A stretch of 21,108 nt of DNA from Desulfobulbus sp. Its GTDB lineage: Bacteria > Desulfobacterota > Desulfobulbia > Desulfobulbales > Desulfobulbaceae. A program made the position numbers and the translations under genes. Shown here piece after piece: positions 6,812 to 14,905 of the stretch. The stretch lies in assembly GCA_028684915.1 (NCBI GenBank), contig JAQUEZ010000095.1, positions 1 through 21,108 on the forward strand, in the 5' to 3' direction. Numbering within the stretch: the first letter of the stretch is position 1; the number at the start of each line of letters is the position of its first letter. The notes under the pieces were generated by a model, which ran no database searches, was not told the DNA's origin, and worked only from the letters and a program-made list of their open reading frames with translations.

Positions 6812-7805
6812 AGGCAGCCAAAGGGTTCGGTAAGTCCACCTCTGGATCGTTGACGGCAAAAAACGCTTCCGCTCTTTGCCATGCCTCCTCAAAGGACTGA
6901 CTGGACTGCACCCGAGAGGCGAGATGGTGTCCAAAAAAATAATTTTTGGCAAAATAGTGGGTAAATTCCTTCAAGCGCCCAAGTCTGCGCTCAGGTCGAA
7001 AACGCTGAACCAGGGCCGCTGCAAAGGAGGCATAGAGCAAGGGGAATTTCGGTTTAGGTTGCCCGATATCGACCCCATACACCTCTCGGGCTATTTCCGC
7101 AAATATCCACGGGGATGAGGCCGCAGCCCTACCGATCATCAATCCATCTGCGCCACTTTGCCTAAGACAGATCCGAGCATTCTCCACACTATCGATCCCA
7201 CCGTTGGCAACAACCGGAATATCTATCCACTGTTTGACCAGGGCTATCCATTCCCAATGCGGCTTCCGGGAAAAGGATTCCTGTCGCAACCGGGCATGCA
7301 CGGTCAGCATGTCAATACCCTCTCCTGCCAGCATCAGACAAAAATTCCGTAATTTTCCTGCATCCAGGTTTTCACCCAACCGGATTTTGGCTGTGAGTGG
7401 GGTTGTTGTTTCCTTGCGGCTGATCGCCACAATGCGACGCACTTGCTGAGGGGCATCCATCAGGCAGCTTCCCCCACCCATTCGCCGCACCTGGGGTGCC
7501 GGACACCCAAGGTTAAGGTCGATGCTGTCTGCTTTCAGGCATTGCAATCGTGCCACGGCCGGGACAACATGTTTTTCCTGAGCGACCAACAACTGGTAGG
7601 AAAGCGGCTTTTCCGCTGCCGTCCGCAATAAATATGGGGAGAGCTGCTCATTTTCCACCGGAAGCCGAGAGGCCGCGAGCATTTCGGTACTCAAAAGACC
7701 GACCCCACCGTAGTGCAAGATCGTGGTCCGTAAAGCGGAATGGGTTAATCCGGCCATGGGTGCCAGCAGCAGGGGCGGCCAAACATTTAATGTACCTATG
7801 CGCAT
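6753..7805 (-). CDS. tRNA-dihydrouridine synthase (Dus family)
   Basis: FMN-dependent enzyme that reduces uridine to dihydrouridine in tRNA. The TIM-barrel signatures are present: APMAGLTHSALR (residues about 15-26), the catalytic Cys101 in LNLGCPAPQV, TAKIRLG, TVHAR, VVANGGIDS and GADGLMIGRAA, the last two being the flavin phosphate-binding segments. The ATG at 7805 starts directly before the conserved barrel (MRIGTLNVWPPLLLAPMAG). A GTG at 7844 would add 13 unlikely residues. At 350 aa it is slightly long for the family because of a C-terminal tail (about 35 residues) that overlaps the radical SAM gene on the other strand. It is probably DusB-like by overall pattern, but the subfamily was not resolved. 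Confidence 0.92.
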   Translation of the reverse strand: MRIGTLNVWPPLLLAPMAGLTHSALRTTILHYGGVGLLSTEMLAASRLPVENEQLSPYLLRTAAEKPLSYQLLVAQEKHVVPAVARLQCLKADSIDLNLGCPAPQVRRMGGGSCLMDAPQQVRRIVAISRKETTTPLTAKIRLGENLDAGKLRNFCLMLAGEGIDMLTVHARLRQESFSRKPHWEWIALVKQWIDIPVVANGGIDSVENARICLRQSGADGLMIGRAAASSPWIFAEIAREVYGVDIGQPKPKFPLLYASFAAALVQRFRPERRLGRLKEFTHYFAKNYFFGHHLASRVQSSQSFEEAWQRAEAFFAVNDPEVDLPNPLAAFTCAEVDCNNQILGRETAL

Positions 7806-7878
7806 CTTCTTTAATCGACAATGGCTCCAGCCGGTTTTGACCACTTCTTGCTTGACAGCAAAAGAACGATCATGTTAG

Positions 7879-7905
7879 TTGATGATAATTATCATTTAAT
7901 AAAAT
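7879..7905 (+). promoter_or_regulatory. Fur/PerR-like operator over a possible perR promoter
   Basis: ATGATAATTATCAT (7882-7895) is a perfect 14-bp palindrome closely resembling Fur and PerR boxes (TGATAAT/ATTATCA half sites, here without the central base). It lies between TTGATG (7879-7884) and TAAAAT (7900-7905), a weak promoter-like pair with 15-nt spacing. A protein bound here could block transcription of perR. It is also about 75 bp upstream of dus on the other strand. Autoregulation is the usual pattern for perR genes and is inferred here. Confidence 0.55.
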
Positions 7906-7994
7906 TCTTTTTTTCGATCTCGTAAATAGCTTCGAGAACAACATTTACTACCTTGTTCAATGCGGTTTACTCTTTTCTCCGAATCCTCATTTAT

Positions 7995-8083
7995 GATGGA
8001 CTCGGAGAACGTTCATCACCCCCTAAGAGATGGCTCAGTAAGATCACAGCGAGACAAAGAGGAGCTTTTTTCACGACGCCATT
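7995..8083. repeat. Dispersed MITE-like repeat, copy C (internally deleted)
   Basis: The 89-bp copy has the left end GATGGACTCGGAGAAC and the right end TTTTCACGACGCCATT. It matches copy A from 506 to about 576 along its left part (shared TTCATCAC, CTAAGA.ATGGCT, ATCACAG-like and GGAGC blocks). It then jumps to the A right end, omitting about 75 internal bases including the hairpin. It lies between the PerR-like operator and the perR start codon, so it would be transcribed as part of the perR leader. Confidence 0.7.
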
Positions 8084-8109
8084 ATTTATTTTCCTTTATT
8101 GAGACGACC

Positions 8110-8514
8110 ATGAACGCACCTGCAGCAATGATCCGGCTGACGACTCAGCGACAGATCATTTTAGAAGAGTTATCAAAAGTCAAAACCCATCCTACCGCCA
8201 GCGAACTCTACGACATGGTGCGCAAAAGATTACCGCGCATCGGCCTTGGAACCGTGTACCGCAACCTTGAGTTGATGGCTGAAAGCGGTATGATTCTCAA
8301 AATTGAAGTGGGCGGAACGCAAAAACGCTTTGACGCCACCACCGACGAACATTACCACATCCGTTGTTCAATGTGCGGCAAAGTTGATGACATCGATGTT
8401 CCTGTGGTCAAAGAACTGGTAGCCCAGGCGACGACCTCCAGTTCGTACCTCATTCAAGGGCATCACGTCGAATTTACCGGCATCTGTGGTGATTGCCAGA
8501 AAGAGCAAAACTGA
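8110..8514 (+). CDS. perR: PerR-type Fur family regulator
   Basis: Metal-dependent peroxide-sensing repressor. With the ATG at 8110 the protein has 134 residues and shows a winged-helix domain (THPTASELYDMV, GTVYRNLELM) followed by a dimerisation domain. All residues known as regulatory metal ligands in Bacillus PerR (H37, D85, H91, H93, D104) have counterparts at a constant offset of ten: His27, Asp75, His81, His83 and Asp94. The structural-zinc cysteines appear as Cys86/Cys89 and Cys126/Cys129. Asp75, where Fur proteins have Glu, argues for PerR rather than Fur. The reading frame is open back to 7960, but that part crosses the repeat and is unlikely to be translated. A GAG lies upstream of the ATG as a weak ribosome site. 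An operator-like dyad lies about 215 bp upstream. Confidence 0.9.
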   Translation: MNAPAAMIRLTTQRQIILEELSKVKTHPTASELYDMVRKRLPRIGLGTVYRNLELMAESGMILKIEVGGTQKRFDATTDEHYHIRCSMCGKVDDIDVPVVKELVAQATTSSSYLIQGHHVEFTGICGDCQKEQN

Positions 8515-8596
8515 ATAACGCCTCAAAGAACAATAATTTTGTTCTCGCGTTGTTGACGACGACACCAAGAATCATCAAGAAAAAAATCAGGACTCA

Positions 8597-8647
8597 AAAT
8601 AACAAGAGCGGCATCCCCCATAGGTAGAGATGCCGCTCTTGTTATTT
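8597..8647. terminator. Bidirectional intrinsic terminator between perR and tyrS
   Basis: A perfect 19-bp stem joins 8597-8615 and 8629-8647 around a 13-nt loop. The stem base is A-rich on the left and T-rich on the right, so each strand ends in a T-rich tail. It lies 82 bp after the perR stop and 18 bp after the convergent tyrS stop, serving both genes. Confidence 0.88.
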
Positions 8648-8665
8648 CCTCTACTGCGCGACGTG

Positions 8666-9880
8666 TTATTTAAAAATAACGCGGCAAAATCTTCGCTTCC
8701 CCACCTTCAACAGTACATTCCCCTGAGCAGGTACCGTGGCATCGATATCATCTACCTTGTTACCATCAAGACTGACAGCATTCTGCTGAATCATTCTTCG
8801 CCCATCGGAGGTCGATTTCACCAAGCCGGCATCTAACAACAGTTTTGGCACCCAAATCGGCTCTGTGGCTTGAGCCATCTCTACCTCTTCGATCTCATCG
8901 GGTAACTCATGGCGAGCAAAGACCTGCTCAAAATTACGCTCGGCTTCATCAGCCGCTTCGGCTGAATGGAAGCGAGCCACCATCTCTTTAGCCAACTGCA
9001 CCTTGACCGCTTTTGGATGGAGATCACCCTTCTGGAGCTTCTCCTTGAGGACAAGTACGTCATCCATGGAGAGATCACTGAGCAGCTCGTAATAGCGGAA
9101 CATGAGGTCATCACTGATCGACATGATTTTGCCAAAAATACTATCCGGCGTCTCGGAGATACCAATATAATTCCCCAACGATTTGCTCATTTTGTTGACG
9201 CCGTCGAGCCCTTCTAAAAGCGGCATGGTCAGCACCACCTGAGGCGCTTGACCACGGCTTCGCTGCAGATCGCGCCCCATCAGCAGGTTAAACAGCTGAT
9301 CGGTGCCGCCTAACTCGACGTCAGCCTGCAATGCCACCGAGTCATAGCCCTGAATGAGGGGATACAGAAACTCATGAATTGAAATAGGCCGGTTGGATTC
9401 GAAGCGTTTTTTGAAGTCATCCCGCTCAAGCATACGGGCTACAGTAAGCTCTGACGCCAGGCGAATCATGTCGTAGGAGGTCAACTGCCCCAACCAAGTG
9501 GAATTGAACACAACCTTGGTCTTTTCCGGATCGAGAATTTTAAAGACCTGTTCTTTATAGGTCTCAGCATTGCGTTTGACATCGTCAGGTGTCAAGGGAG
9601 GACGGGTCTCGGACTTACCGGTCGGATCGCCGATCAACCCGGTGAAGTCACCGATAAGAAAGTTGACTTGATGGCCCAATAACTGGAAATGACGCAATTT
9701 CTGAATTAATACCGTGTGCCCGAGGTGGAGATCGGGTGCGGTCGGATCAAACCCGGCTTTAATCGTCAAAGGTTTGCCCGTCTCCAAGGATTTGTTCAAT
9801 TTCTTGACAAGATCTTCCTTGGAGTGAAAATCAACGGCACCCCGCTCGATCAGGGCTATCTGCTCTTCTACCGACTTCAT
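8666..9880 (-). CDS. tyrS: Tyrosyl-tRNA synthetase
   Basis: Class I synthetase that charges tRNA-Tyr. The Rossmann domain carries the HIGH-type motif HLGH within [17 protein letters not shown] and the tyrosine-site segment [27 protein letters not shown] occurs exactly ([10 protein letters not shown]). A C-terminal S4 RNA-binding domain follows ([24 protein letters not shown]). At 404 aa it matches the shorter (TyrS type 2, TyrZ-like) bacterial form. The ATG at 9880 is preceded by a GGGGGAGAGG ribosome site that abuts the rny stop codon (9 bp gap), so tyrS is very likely translated from the rny transcript. The shared bidirectional terminator lies downstream. Confidence 0.97.
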   Translation of the reverse strand: MKSVEEQIALIERGAVDFHSKEDLVKKLNKSLETGKPLTIKAGFDPTAPDLHLGHTVLIQKLRHFQLLGHQVNFLIGDFTGLIGDPTGKSETRPPLTPDDVKRNAETYKEQVFKILDPEKTKVVFNSTWLGQLTSYDMIRLASELTVARMLERDDFKKRFESNRPISIHEFLYPLIQGYDSVALQADVELGGTDQLFNLLMGRDLQRSRGQAPQVVLTMPLLEGLDGVNKMSKSLGNYIGISETPDSIFGKIMSISDDLMFRYYELLSDLSMDDVLVLKEKLQKGDLHPKAVKVQLAKEMVARFHSAEAADEAERNFEQVFARHELPDEIEEVEMAQATEPIWVPKLLLDAGLVKSTSDGRRMIQQNAVSLDGNKVDDIDATVPAQGNVLLKVGKRRFCRVIFK

Positions 9881-9889
9881 CCTCTCCCC

Positions 9890-11455
9890 CTACTTCGCGT
9901 ATTCAACTGCTCTGGTTTCACGGATGACCGTTACCCGGATCTGGCCGGGGTAGGTCAATTGTTCTTCAATCGCCTTGGCGATATCACGGCTCAAAAGTGT
10001 TGCCTCGTCGTCCGTAACTTTATGACTATCGACAATAATGCGCAGATCACGCCCGGCCTGGATGGCATAGGATTTTTCCACCCCTTTAAAATTATTCGCT
10101 ATATTTTCCAGATCCTCAAGTCGTTTAACATAACTCTGGAGCATTTCCTTACGTGCACCAGGACGAGCGCCGGAGAGCGCATCCGCCGACTGAACGAGCA
10201 CATCCAACACCGACTTGGGTGGTTGATCCTCATGGTGGGCGCCGATTGCATAGACGATATCGTCAGCTTCACCGTATTTTTTTGCAAGATCACGGCCAAT
10301 GATAGCATGCGAACCTTCGACTTCGTGGTCAACCGCCTTGCCGATATCATGCAGCAAACCGGCCCGCTTGGCTTTTTTTACATCCAAACCAAGCTCGGCA
10401 GCCATAACTCCGCAAAGGAAAGCGACTTCCAGGGAATGCTGAAGAATGTTCTGCCCGTAACTTGTCCGATATTTTAACCGTCCGATGAGGTTTATCAACT
10501 CTACGTGCATACCGTGAGCACCGACATCAAAAGTCGCCTGTTCACCGGACTCGCGAATCCCCACCTCAAGATCCTCGGCAACCTTCAGCACGACCTCCTC
10601 AATACGGGCCGGATGGATACGACCGTCGGAAATCAGCTGTTCAAGTGCCAAACGGGCAACCTCTCGCCGAATAGGATTAAAGCCGGAGAGAATAACCGCT
10701 TCCGGCGTATCGTCGATGATGATATCTATGCCGGTGGCGGCCTCAATTGCGCGGATATTCCGCCCTTCCCGCCCAATGATCCGCCCTTTCATTTCTTCAT
10801 TGGGCAACTGTACCATGGAGACGGTTTTGTCGGCTACGTAATCACCGGCATATCGGGCTATCGCCAAGGCCAGGATATTCTTACCTTTACGATCGGCCTC
10901 GATTTTCATCTCATTTTCAATCCGAGAAAGACGTTTGGCACATTCCATCCGTGCTTCGCTTTCAATGGACTGCATCAGCTGAACCTTAGCTTCCTCACGA
11001 TCGATCCCAGCAATTTGCTCCAGTTTATAGCGTTGTTCGTCAACAAGAGAATCGAGTTGTTTCAGCTGGGATGCAACATCTGCCTCATTGACTTCGAGCC
11101 GTTCCTCGCGATACTTCAGACTGACCTGTTTTTCTTCAAGGATCTGGAATTCACGTTGGATTTCATCAAATTTTCGATTGAGCCGACGTTGGTCGTCCTT
11201 CAACTCTTGACGACTGGCCTTGAGCTCCCGTTCCGCTTCCTGCTTGATCTGGAACGCCTCTTCTTTGGCCTGGAGCAGCGCTTCCTTTTTTATCTGTTCC
11301 GCTTCGCTGATGGCGTTTTCAATGATCTGACGCCCCTGAAGGGCAATATTTTTCTGGTTCCCTTCGACGAGGCGTTTCCGAAGCAGGATACCAACAGCAA
11401 GGCCAGCGACAAGATTCACCAAAGCCAACAGTAACGTTGTGACGTTGAGTTCCAT
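9890..11455 (-). CDS. rny: Ribonuclease Y
   Basis: Membrane-anchored endoribonuclease that starts mRNA decay. The domain order is standard: an N-terminal membrane helix ([18 protein letters not shown], about residues 8-25), a long Glu/Lys/Gln-rich coiled coil (about 30-200), a KH domain with [15 protein letters not shown] (about 215-280) and an HD phosphohydrolase domain ([30 protein letters not shown]). The length of about 521 aa is typical. The ATG at 11455 has AGGT seven bases upstream; a GTG at 11464 would add three residues. rny commonly follows zapA in related genomes. Here the zapA side is separated by the 6S RNA candidate and about 400 bp of spacer, and tyrS follows immediately. Confidence 0.97.
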   Translation of the reverse strand: MELNVTTLLLALVNLVAGLAVGILLRKRLVEGNQKNIALQGRQIIENAISEAEQIKKEALLQAKEEAFQIKQEAERELKASRQELKDDQRRLNRKFDEIQREFQILEEKQVSLKYREERLEVNEADVASQLKQLDSLVDEQRYKLEQIAGIDREEAKVQLMQSIESEARMECAKRLSRIENEMKIEADRKGKNILALAIARYAGDYVADKTVSMVQLPNEEMKGRIIGREGRNIRAIEAATGIDIIIDDTPEAVILSGFNPIRREVARLALEQLISDGRIHPARIEEVVLKVAEDLEVGIRESGEQATFDVGAHGMHVELINLIGRLKYRTSYGQNILQHSLEVAFLCGVMAAELGLDVKKAKRAGLLHDIGKAVDHEVEGSHAIIGRDLAKKYGEADDIVYAIGAHHEDQPPKSVLDVLVQSADALSGARPGARKEMLQSYVKRLEDLENIANNFKGVEKSYAIQAGRDLRIIVDSHKVTDDEATLLSRDIAKAIEEQLTYPGQIRVTVIRETRAVEYAK

Positions 11456-11464
11456 CGAACACAC

Positions 11465-11861
11465 CTATCCTTCTATATAAAAGTAATTGCTCTGGACGGT
11501 TACCCGTTGCCCAAAGCTGCAATATGAAAGAGGGAAAGGCGGTCAGGAAAGGTGGTGCATGCATGCACCACAAGACGCCGCTTTTGACAAGCGACAGGAA
11601 GAGCCGAACGCCGTGGGAAACGCTCAGAACACCCAGGTGGTCTTCAGTTTGAAGAAAAGCAAGAAATTTATCTGGATCAATTGGTTATTGTGCCCGATAT
11701 TTTCCCTGATAACATCCTGTATGGAGGATTACTCGTCTATCGTAAACCTGATCGCATCAGTGTTGTCTTTCTCACTGGACCAACAACGTCCGTTTTATCC
11801 AACCGGCCATCCTCTTACGGTCCGAAAAATGGCACTATGCACAAACAGCGGATACCGCTGG
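11465..11861. other. Spacer upstream of rny with a strong palindrome and a possible gene relic
   Basis: No gene can be supported. GTGGTGCATGCATGCACCAC (11552-11571) is a perfect 20-bp palindrome, flanked by GGC.GTC and GACGCC arms (from 11539 and to 11578) that extend it into a longer stem with an internal loop. On the plus strand this is followed by TTTT, on the minus strand by TTT. A second hairpin, CAGCGG/CCGCTG, occupies 11846-11860. A plus-strand frame without a start codon (11588-11932) has gene-like composition and may be a remnant. Confidence 0.5.
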
Positions 11862-12046
11862 AAAAAAGCCCCCCGCGCTGCCGTGTCAACGAAATGATTA
11901 AACCTAATTATATTAGGTGGGCAGTGCCCTAGCCGGCCTCAGGTAATCAGTTAAGATTTCCATCATCCGGCATATAGGCTGCCCTTTTCATGCGAGTTGG
12001 CTCAATATTTCGTTAATCACCAACAGAGCAGGGGTACCTTGTCTTT
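11862..12046 (-). ncRNA. ssrS: 6S RNA candidate downstream of zapA
   Basis: 6S RNA binds housekeeping RNA polymerase by mimicking an open promoter. Directly after zapA, a -10 box TATACT (12058-12053) would start an RNA near 12046; a T run (11867-11862) after a G-rich strand would end it, giving about 185 nt. The fold has the 6S plan. The closing stem pairs CCCC with GGGG, CTG with CAG, and AACGAAAT (12013-12006 region) with ATTTCGTT (about 11897-11890). A large central bubble follows, whose 3' side carries a small ACCTAAT/ATTAGGT hairpin. The long irregular terminal arm pairs GGGCAG/CTGCCC, GCCGG/CCGGC and AATC/GATT. The zapA-6S linkage is well known in proteobacteria. The -35 region is weak. 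Confidence 0.72.
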
Positions 12047-12089
12047 TTTATAAGTATAGCAGATGTTGCACCTCAGCCACACCACATTT

Positions 12090-12386
12090 TTAAGTCGGCG
12101 GCTCAACCGCCAGCATAATTTTATCGATGAAGGCTGCGATGGCGCGCTCCTGTACCTGGCAGTAGCGGGAATGTTCCCGTTGCAGGTGGATGTATTTTGC
12201 CGTAATCCTTAAACATCCCAACACGAGCATTTTACTTGAGGGTACAGTGCTCCGATTAAAGTGTTCTTGCCCCTCAAGCTCCTCTCGAAGCATGACTATC
12301 ACGGCATCAACTTCCTCTTCAGCCGCATCGCTGTAAAAGGAAAAATCCTGCCCGAATAGCGTAAACCGAACAAGTCGCTCCTCCAT
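12090..12386 (-). CDS. zapA: Cell division protein ZapA
   Basis: Small FtsZ-binding protein that bundles filaments at midcell. The 98-aa protein has the ZapA plan: an N-terminal beta segment (VRFTLFGQDFSFYSD, residues about 6-20) and a helical remainder for dimerisation and tetramerisation (EEEVDAVIVMLREEL, MLVLGCLRITAKYIHLQRE). It begins 19 bp after the zapB-like stop on the same strand, and the 6S RNA candidate follows it. The ribosome site is weak (GAAG close to the ATG), so coupling to the upstream gene is likely. Function is based on family resemblance and context. Confidence 0.82.
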   Translation of the reverse strand: MEERLVRFTLFGQDFSFYSDAAEEEVDAVIVMLREELEGQEHFNRSTVPSSKMLVLGCLRITAKYIHLQREHSRYCQVQERAIAAFIDKIMLAVEPPT

Positions 12387-12405
12387 AACTTCGCTACAAA
12401 CAGCT

Positions 12406-12723
12406 TCAGTACGTTTTCAACTCGTCATCGCTGCGGAGCCGAGGCTCCTGACCATCGCGGTGCCCTTCATTGCCGGAATCCGTTGAATGTGCCTGGTCAT
12501 TTTCCCACTGCTCGATGCGATCCAGCAAACCTGAAACTTTACCGCCAACCTCTGTCCGCTCCGCGCTCAGTTCAAAAACCTTGTTTTTCAAGTCGGCGCA
12601 TTCATTATCACGTTGACGCAAGGTTTCCTGCAAAGCATGACATTCAGATTTTATTGTATTGTATTTATTTAATAATTTATCGACAAACTCCTCTAAACGA
12701 GCCAACTCCGCACTATATTCCAT
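12406..12723 (-). CDS. zapB: ZapB-like coiled-coil division protein
   Basis: Small 105-aa protein that is almost entirely coiled coil for residues 1-75 (heptad-like MEYSAELARLEEFVDKLLNKY and later LKNKVFELSAERTEV). A polar, probably disordered tail follows (residues 76-105, rich in Asp/Ser/Gly/Arg). ZapB proteins are antiparallel coiled coils that bind ZapA at the Z-ring. The position immediately before zapA supports this. AGGGGA lies six bases before the ATG at 12723. Sequence alone would only support a coiled-coil protein, so the name rests on context. Confidence 0.72.
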   Translation of the reverse strand: MEYSAELARLEEFVDKLLNKYNTIKSECHALQETLRQRDNECADLKNKVFELSAERTEVGGKVSGLLDRIEQWENDQAHSTDSGNEGHRDGQEPRLRSDDELKTY

Positions 12724-12803
12724 AACGCGTCCCCTGAGTCTTAATTTGCCGAAACGATTAGCGAGCCTAACCTTCCGAAATTATATATAAACTATTTAGG
12801 TCG

Positions 12804-12832
12804 ACTATACAGACCCTCTGAATTGAACGCAA
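12804..12832 (-). promoter_or_regulatory. Likely promoter of zapB-zapA
   Basis: On the minus strand TTGCGT (12832-12827) and TATAGT (12809-12804) are separated by exactly 17 nt. They lie about 80 bp upstream of the zapB-like start and past the end of the NUDIX gene. This is the best sigma-70-type match I found in the window. Confidence 0.55.
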
Positions 12833-12883
12833 GTATTTTGCTTGACCGCAATCTTGCAGCCTATCTTTTCTTAGCCTACCCCT

Positions 12884-13411
12884 CTACAGGCGGCAGTAGC
12901 TCCATGAAACCGGCTTACCGTTTTCATAGGGCATATACCCGTGAAAAATCCTTGGGTCTCTATCAAAGACAAGCGGTAAAAAAAAACGATCTCCTTCCCA
13001 CATTGGAAGATCCGTCATCTCTGAGAGAAGAAACCATGCCAAGGTTCCTTCTTCATTACTCTGTTTAGGTATCCCGTTAAAGGCCGTAATGAGAAATATA
13101 AAACCTAACCAATTTTCACCATGCGGCCCAAATCCCGTCCAGTTAATGGTGCCACGCAGATGTATCTGGGTGCACTCAAGCCCGGACTCTTCGTAAATTT
13201 CCCTGCGCATACAGGTCATGACATCCTCATCGGCAAGCATTTTCCCGCCTAGTCCGTTATACTTGCCCAGATGTTGATCCGTATTTCGCGCATTGCGGTG
13301 CACCAAAAGCGTCTCTCGCCCATCAGGGGAGAGGATATAGCCAAGGGTACCGATAATCGGCAAATACATCTCCTGCGTCTTGCTATCCACGACCACTTCG
13401 CCCCATTCCAT
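12884..13411 (-). CDS. NUDIX hydrolase, 8-oxo-dGTP diphosphatase-like
   Basis: NUDIX pyrophosphohydrolase. The box GX5EX7REUXEEXGU is complete in GGKMLADEDVMTCMRREIYEESGL, with the metal-binding Glu residues in place (written here as GGKMLAD...E...REIYEESGL). The preceding LLVHRNARNTDQHLGKYNGLGGK resembles MutT-like enzymes that clean oxidised nucleotides, and GPHGENWLGFIFLITAF continues the fold. The substrate is not determined by sequence. I list the ATG at 13411. The ATG at 13369 (MYLPIIGTLGYIL) starts right at the conserved domain and may be the true start, though its AGGAG is directly adjacent. It is on the same strand as zapB but separated from it by 160 bp with a promoter. Confidence 0.85.
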   Translation of the reverse strand: MEWGEVVVDSKTQEMYLPIIGTLGYILSPDGRETLLVHRNARNTDQHLGKYNGLGGKMLADEDVMTCMRREIYEESGLECTQIHLRGTINWTGFGPHGENWLGFIFLITAFNGIPKQSNEEGTLAWFLLSEMTDLPMWEGDRFFLPLVFDRDPRIFHGYMPYENGKPVSWSYCRL

Positions 13412-13507
13412 CAATAAACCGATACCACTTTAGCTTTGAACCATTTATAGTAGGCATAATGATCATGAGCCCCCTGTTTATCCCCCTTTTCGGTCGATTC
13501 TCTTACC

Positions 13508-14872
13508 ATGATTTTGCTTTCACTGAAATGTAAAGATTGGAAAAGACGTCTTCTCTCAACCTTCTGGACTATCATCCTGTTGCAACTCGGAATGGGGTTT
13601 GTCGCCCACGCGGAAACGACTTTCCCGATCTATCCGTGTATCCAAGTAAACGTTCGTTTTTGGGAGGCGATCTATGGCCGCTACACCACTCGCCAGGGGG
13701 TTATCCATGATGCGGAGGACCTTGGCAGGGTTTACAGTGTGGTCGAATTGATCGATTGGAAACTTCCATGGGCATCCTTAGTCAATGGGGAGAGAATAAA
13801 ACGAGAAAAGGATCGGGTTAAAGCAGTCCTCCAATCCCTTGCATCGGGCTCCCCACCTCAAACCACTGAGGCCCGTCGTCTTGCCGCCCTCTTTCCCCGA
13901 AAAAGACACTCCAATTTTTCTCAAGCACGAGATTCCGTTCGTCTGCAACTCGGTCAAAAAGATCGTTTCCTCGAGGGGGTCATTCGTTCAGGACGTTACC
14001 TCGCTGATTTTCGCCATACTTTTGAGCGATACGGCCTCCCAAAAGAGTTGTCCTATCTACCTCATGTCGAATCCTCGTTTAATCCTAAGGCCTATAGCAA
14101 AGCTGGAGCAGCCGGGCTGTGGCAATTTACCCGGTCCACGGGAAGCGATTATTTGTTGATTACGCCCTTGGTTGATGAACGTTATGATCCGTATTTGGCA
14201 ACCGACGCAGCCGCTCGCTTATTGAGAGACAATTATAAAGCCCTCGGATCTTGGCCACTGGCATTAACGGCCTATAATTACGGAAGAGCAGGGATGTTGC
14301 GAGCTGTTGGTGAACATGGCAACTACGAACGGATATTCTCTCTCTACAACGGCGGTTCGTTCAAGTTTGCCGCACGCAATTTTTATTCGGAGTTCGTGGC
14401 CGCGACACGGGTGGCCCAAAGATTGGAGAGAAGCCTTACTCTGCGCAAAGATCAACCGGAGCATTTATCAACCTACCGCCTTGCAACAGCCACTGCTTTC
14501 AGCCGATTGCTTAACCAGACCGGTCTTTCTCATGATCAATTTGTGCGCCTTAACCCGGCCCTCCAAACACCGGTGATCGAAGGAAAACAACCGGCACCTC
14601 AAGGATATCTGGTGAGAAAACCGGGGGCAAAAACAACAATGCCCGCTCGCATTGCTCACAAGGGTTCGCCAAAACTTCCCAAGATAAAAAAACAGTCACC
14701 TCCTTCCGCTACACCTTATCGCAAAGTTGCGTATGTTGTGCAAAAAGGAGATTCAATGACATCAATAGCACGTAAATTTAAAGTCTCTCCACAGGTACTC
14801 TCAGCGGCCAACAAAGAACAACGCATGGTCCGCACCGGTGAAAAACTTTTTATCCCGCAATATAACAAATAA
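13508..14872 (+). CDS. MltD-like lytic transglycosylase with LysM
   Basis: Peptidoglycan-cleaving enzyme that forms 1,6-anhydro-muramyl ends. A signal peptide (basic CKDWKRRLL, then STFWTIILLQLGMGFVAHA) targets it to the periplasm. The catalytic SLT domain spans about residues 150-310, with catalytic Glu188 in LPHVESSFNP, followed by SKAGAAGLWQF and LALTAYNYG, which are family motifs. A basic, proline-rich linker leads to one LysM domain at about 409-450 (YVVQKGDSMTSIARKF...GEKLFIP), which binds glycan. No lipobox is seen, unlike E. coli MltD. No clear ribosome site precedes the ATG. It heads a plus-strand run of genes. Confidence 0.9.
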   Translation: MILLSLKCKDWKRRLLSTFWTIILLQLGMGFVAHAETTFPIYPCIQVNVRFWEAIYGRYTTRQGVIHDAEDLGRVYSVVELIDWKLPWASLVNGERIKREKDRVKAVLQSLASGSPPQTTEARRLAALFPRKRHSNFSQARDSVRLQLGQKDRFLEGVIRSGRYLADFRHTFERYGLPKELSYLPHVESSFNPKAYSKAGAAGLWQFTRSTGSDYLLITPLVDERYDPYLATDAAARLLRDNYKALGSWPLALTAYNYGRAGMLRAVGEHGNYERIFSLYNGGSFKFAARNFYSEFVAATRVAQRLERSLTLRKDQPEHLSTYRLATATAFSRLLNQTGLSHDQFVRLNPALQTPVIEGKQPAPQGYLVRKPGAKTTMPARIAHKGSPKLPKIKKQSPPSATPYRKVAYVVQKGDSMTSIARKFKVSPQVLSAANKEQRMVRTGEKLFIPQYNK

Positions 14873-14905
14873 CTCTTCCAACAAACCCAAGCAGATGAGG
14901 ACCAT

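Noticed and set aside
7960..8109. 50-residue N-terminal extension of the PerR protein
   Set aside because: It is encoded by the dispersed repeat and leader; residue spacing to Bacillus PerR and the family length place the start at 8110.
10505..11434. 309-aa plus-strand frame, and the 253-aa frame at 9716-10477
   Set aside because: Both are antisense shadows of rny and tyrS, with unconvincing composition and no ribosome sites.
11862..12046. c-di-GMP or other riboswitch as explanation of the fold after zapA
   Set aside because: No riboswitch signature was seen, and the RNA ends in a T run without a downstream controlled start; the 6S plan fits better.
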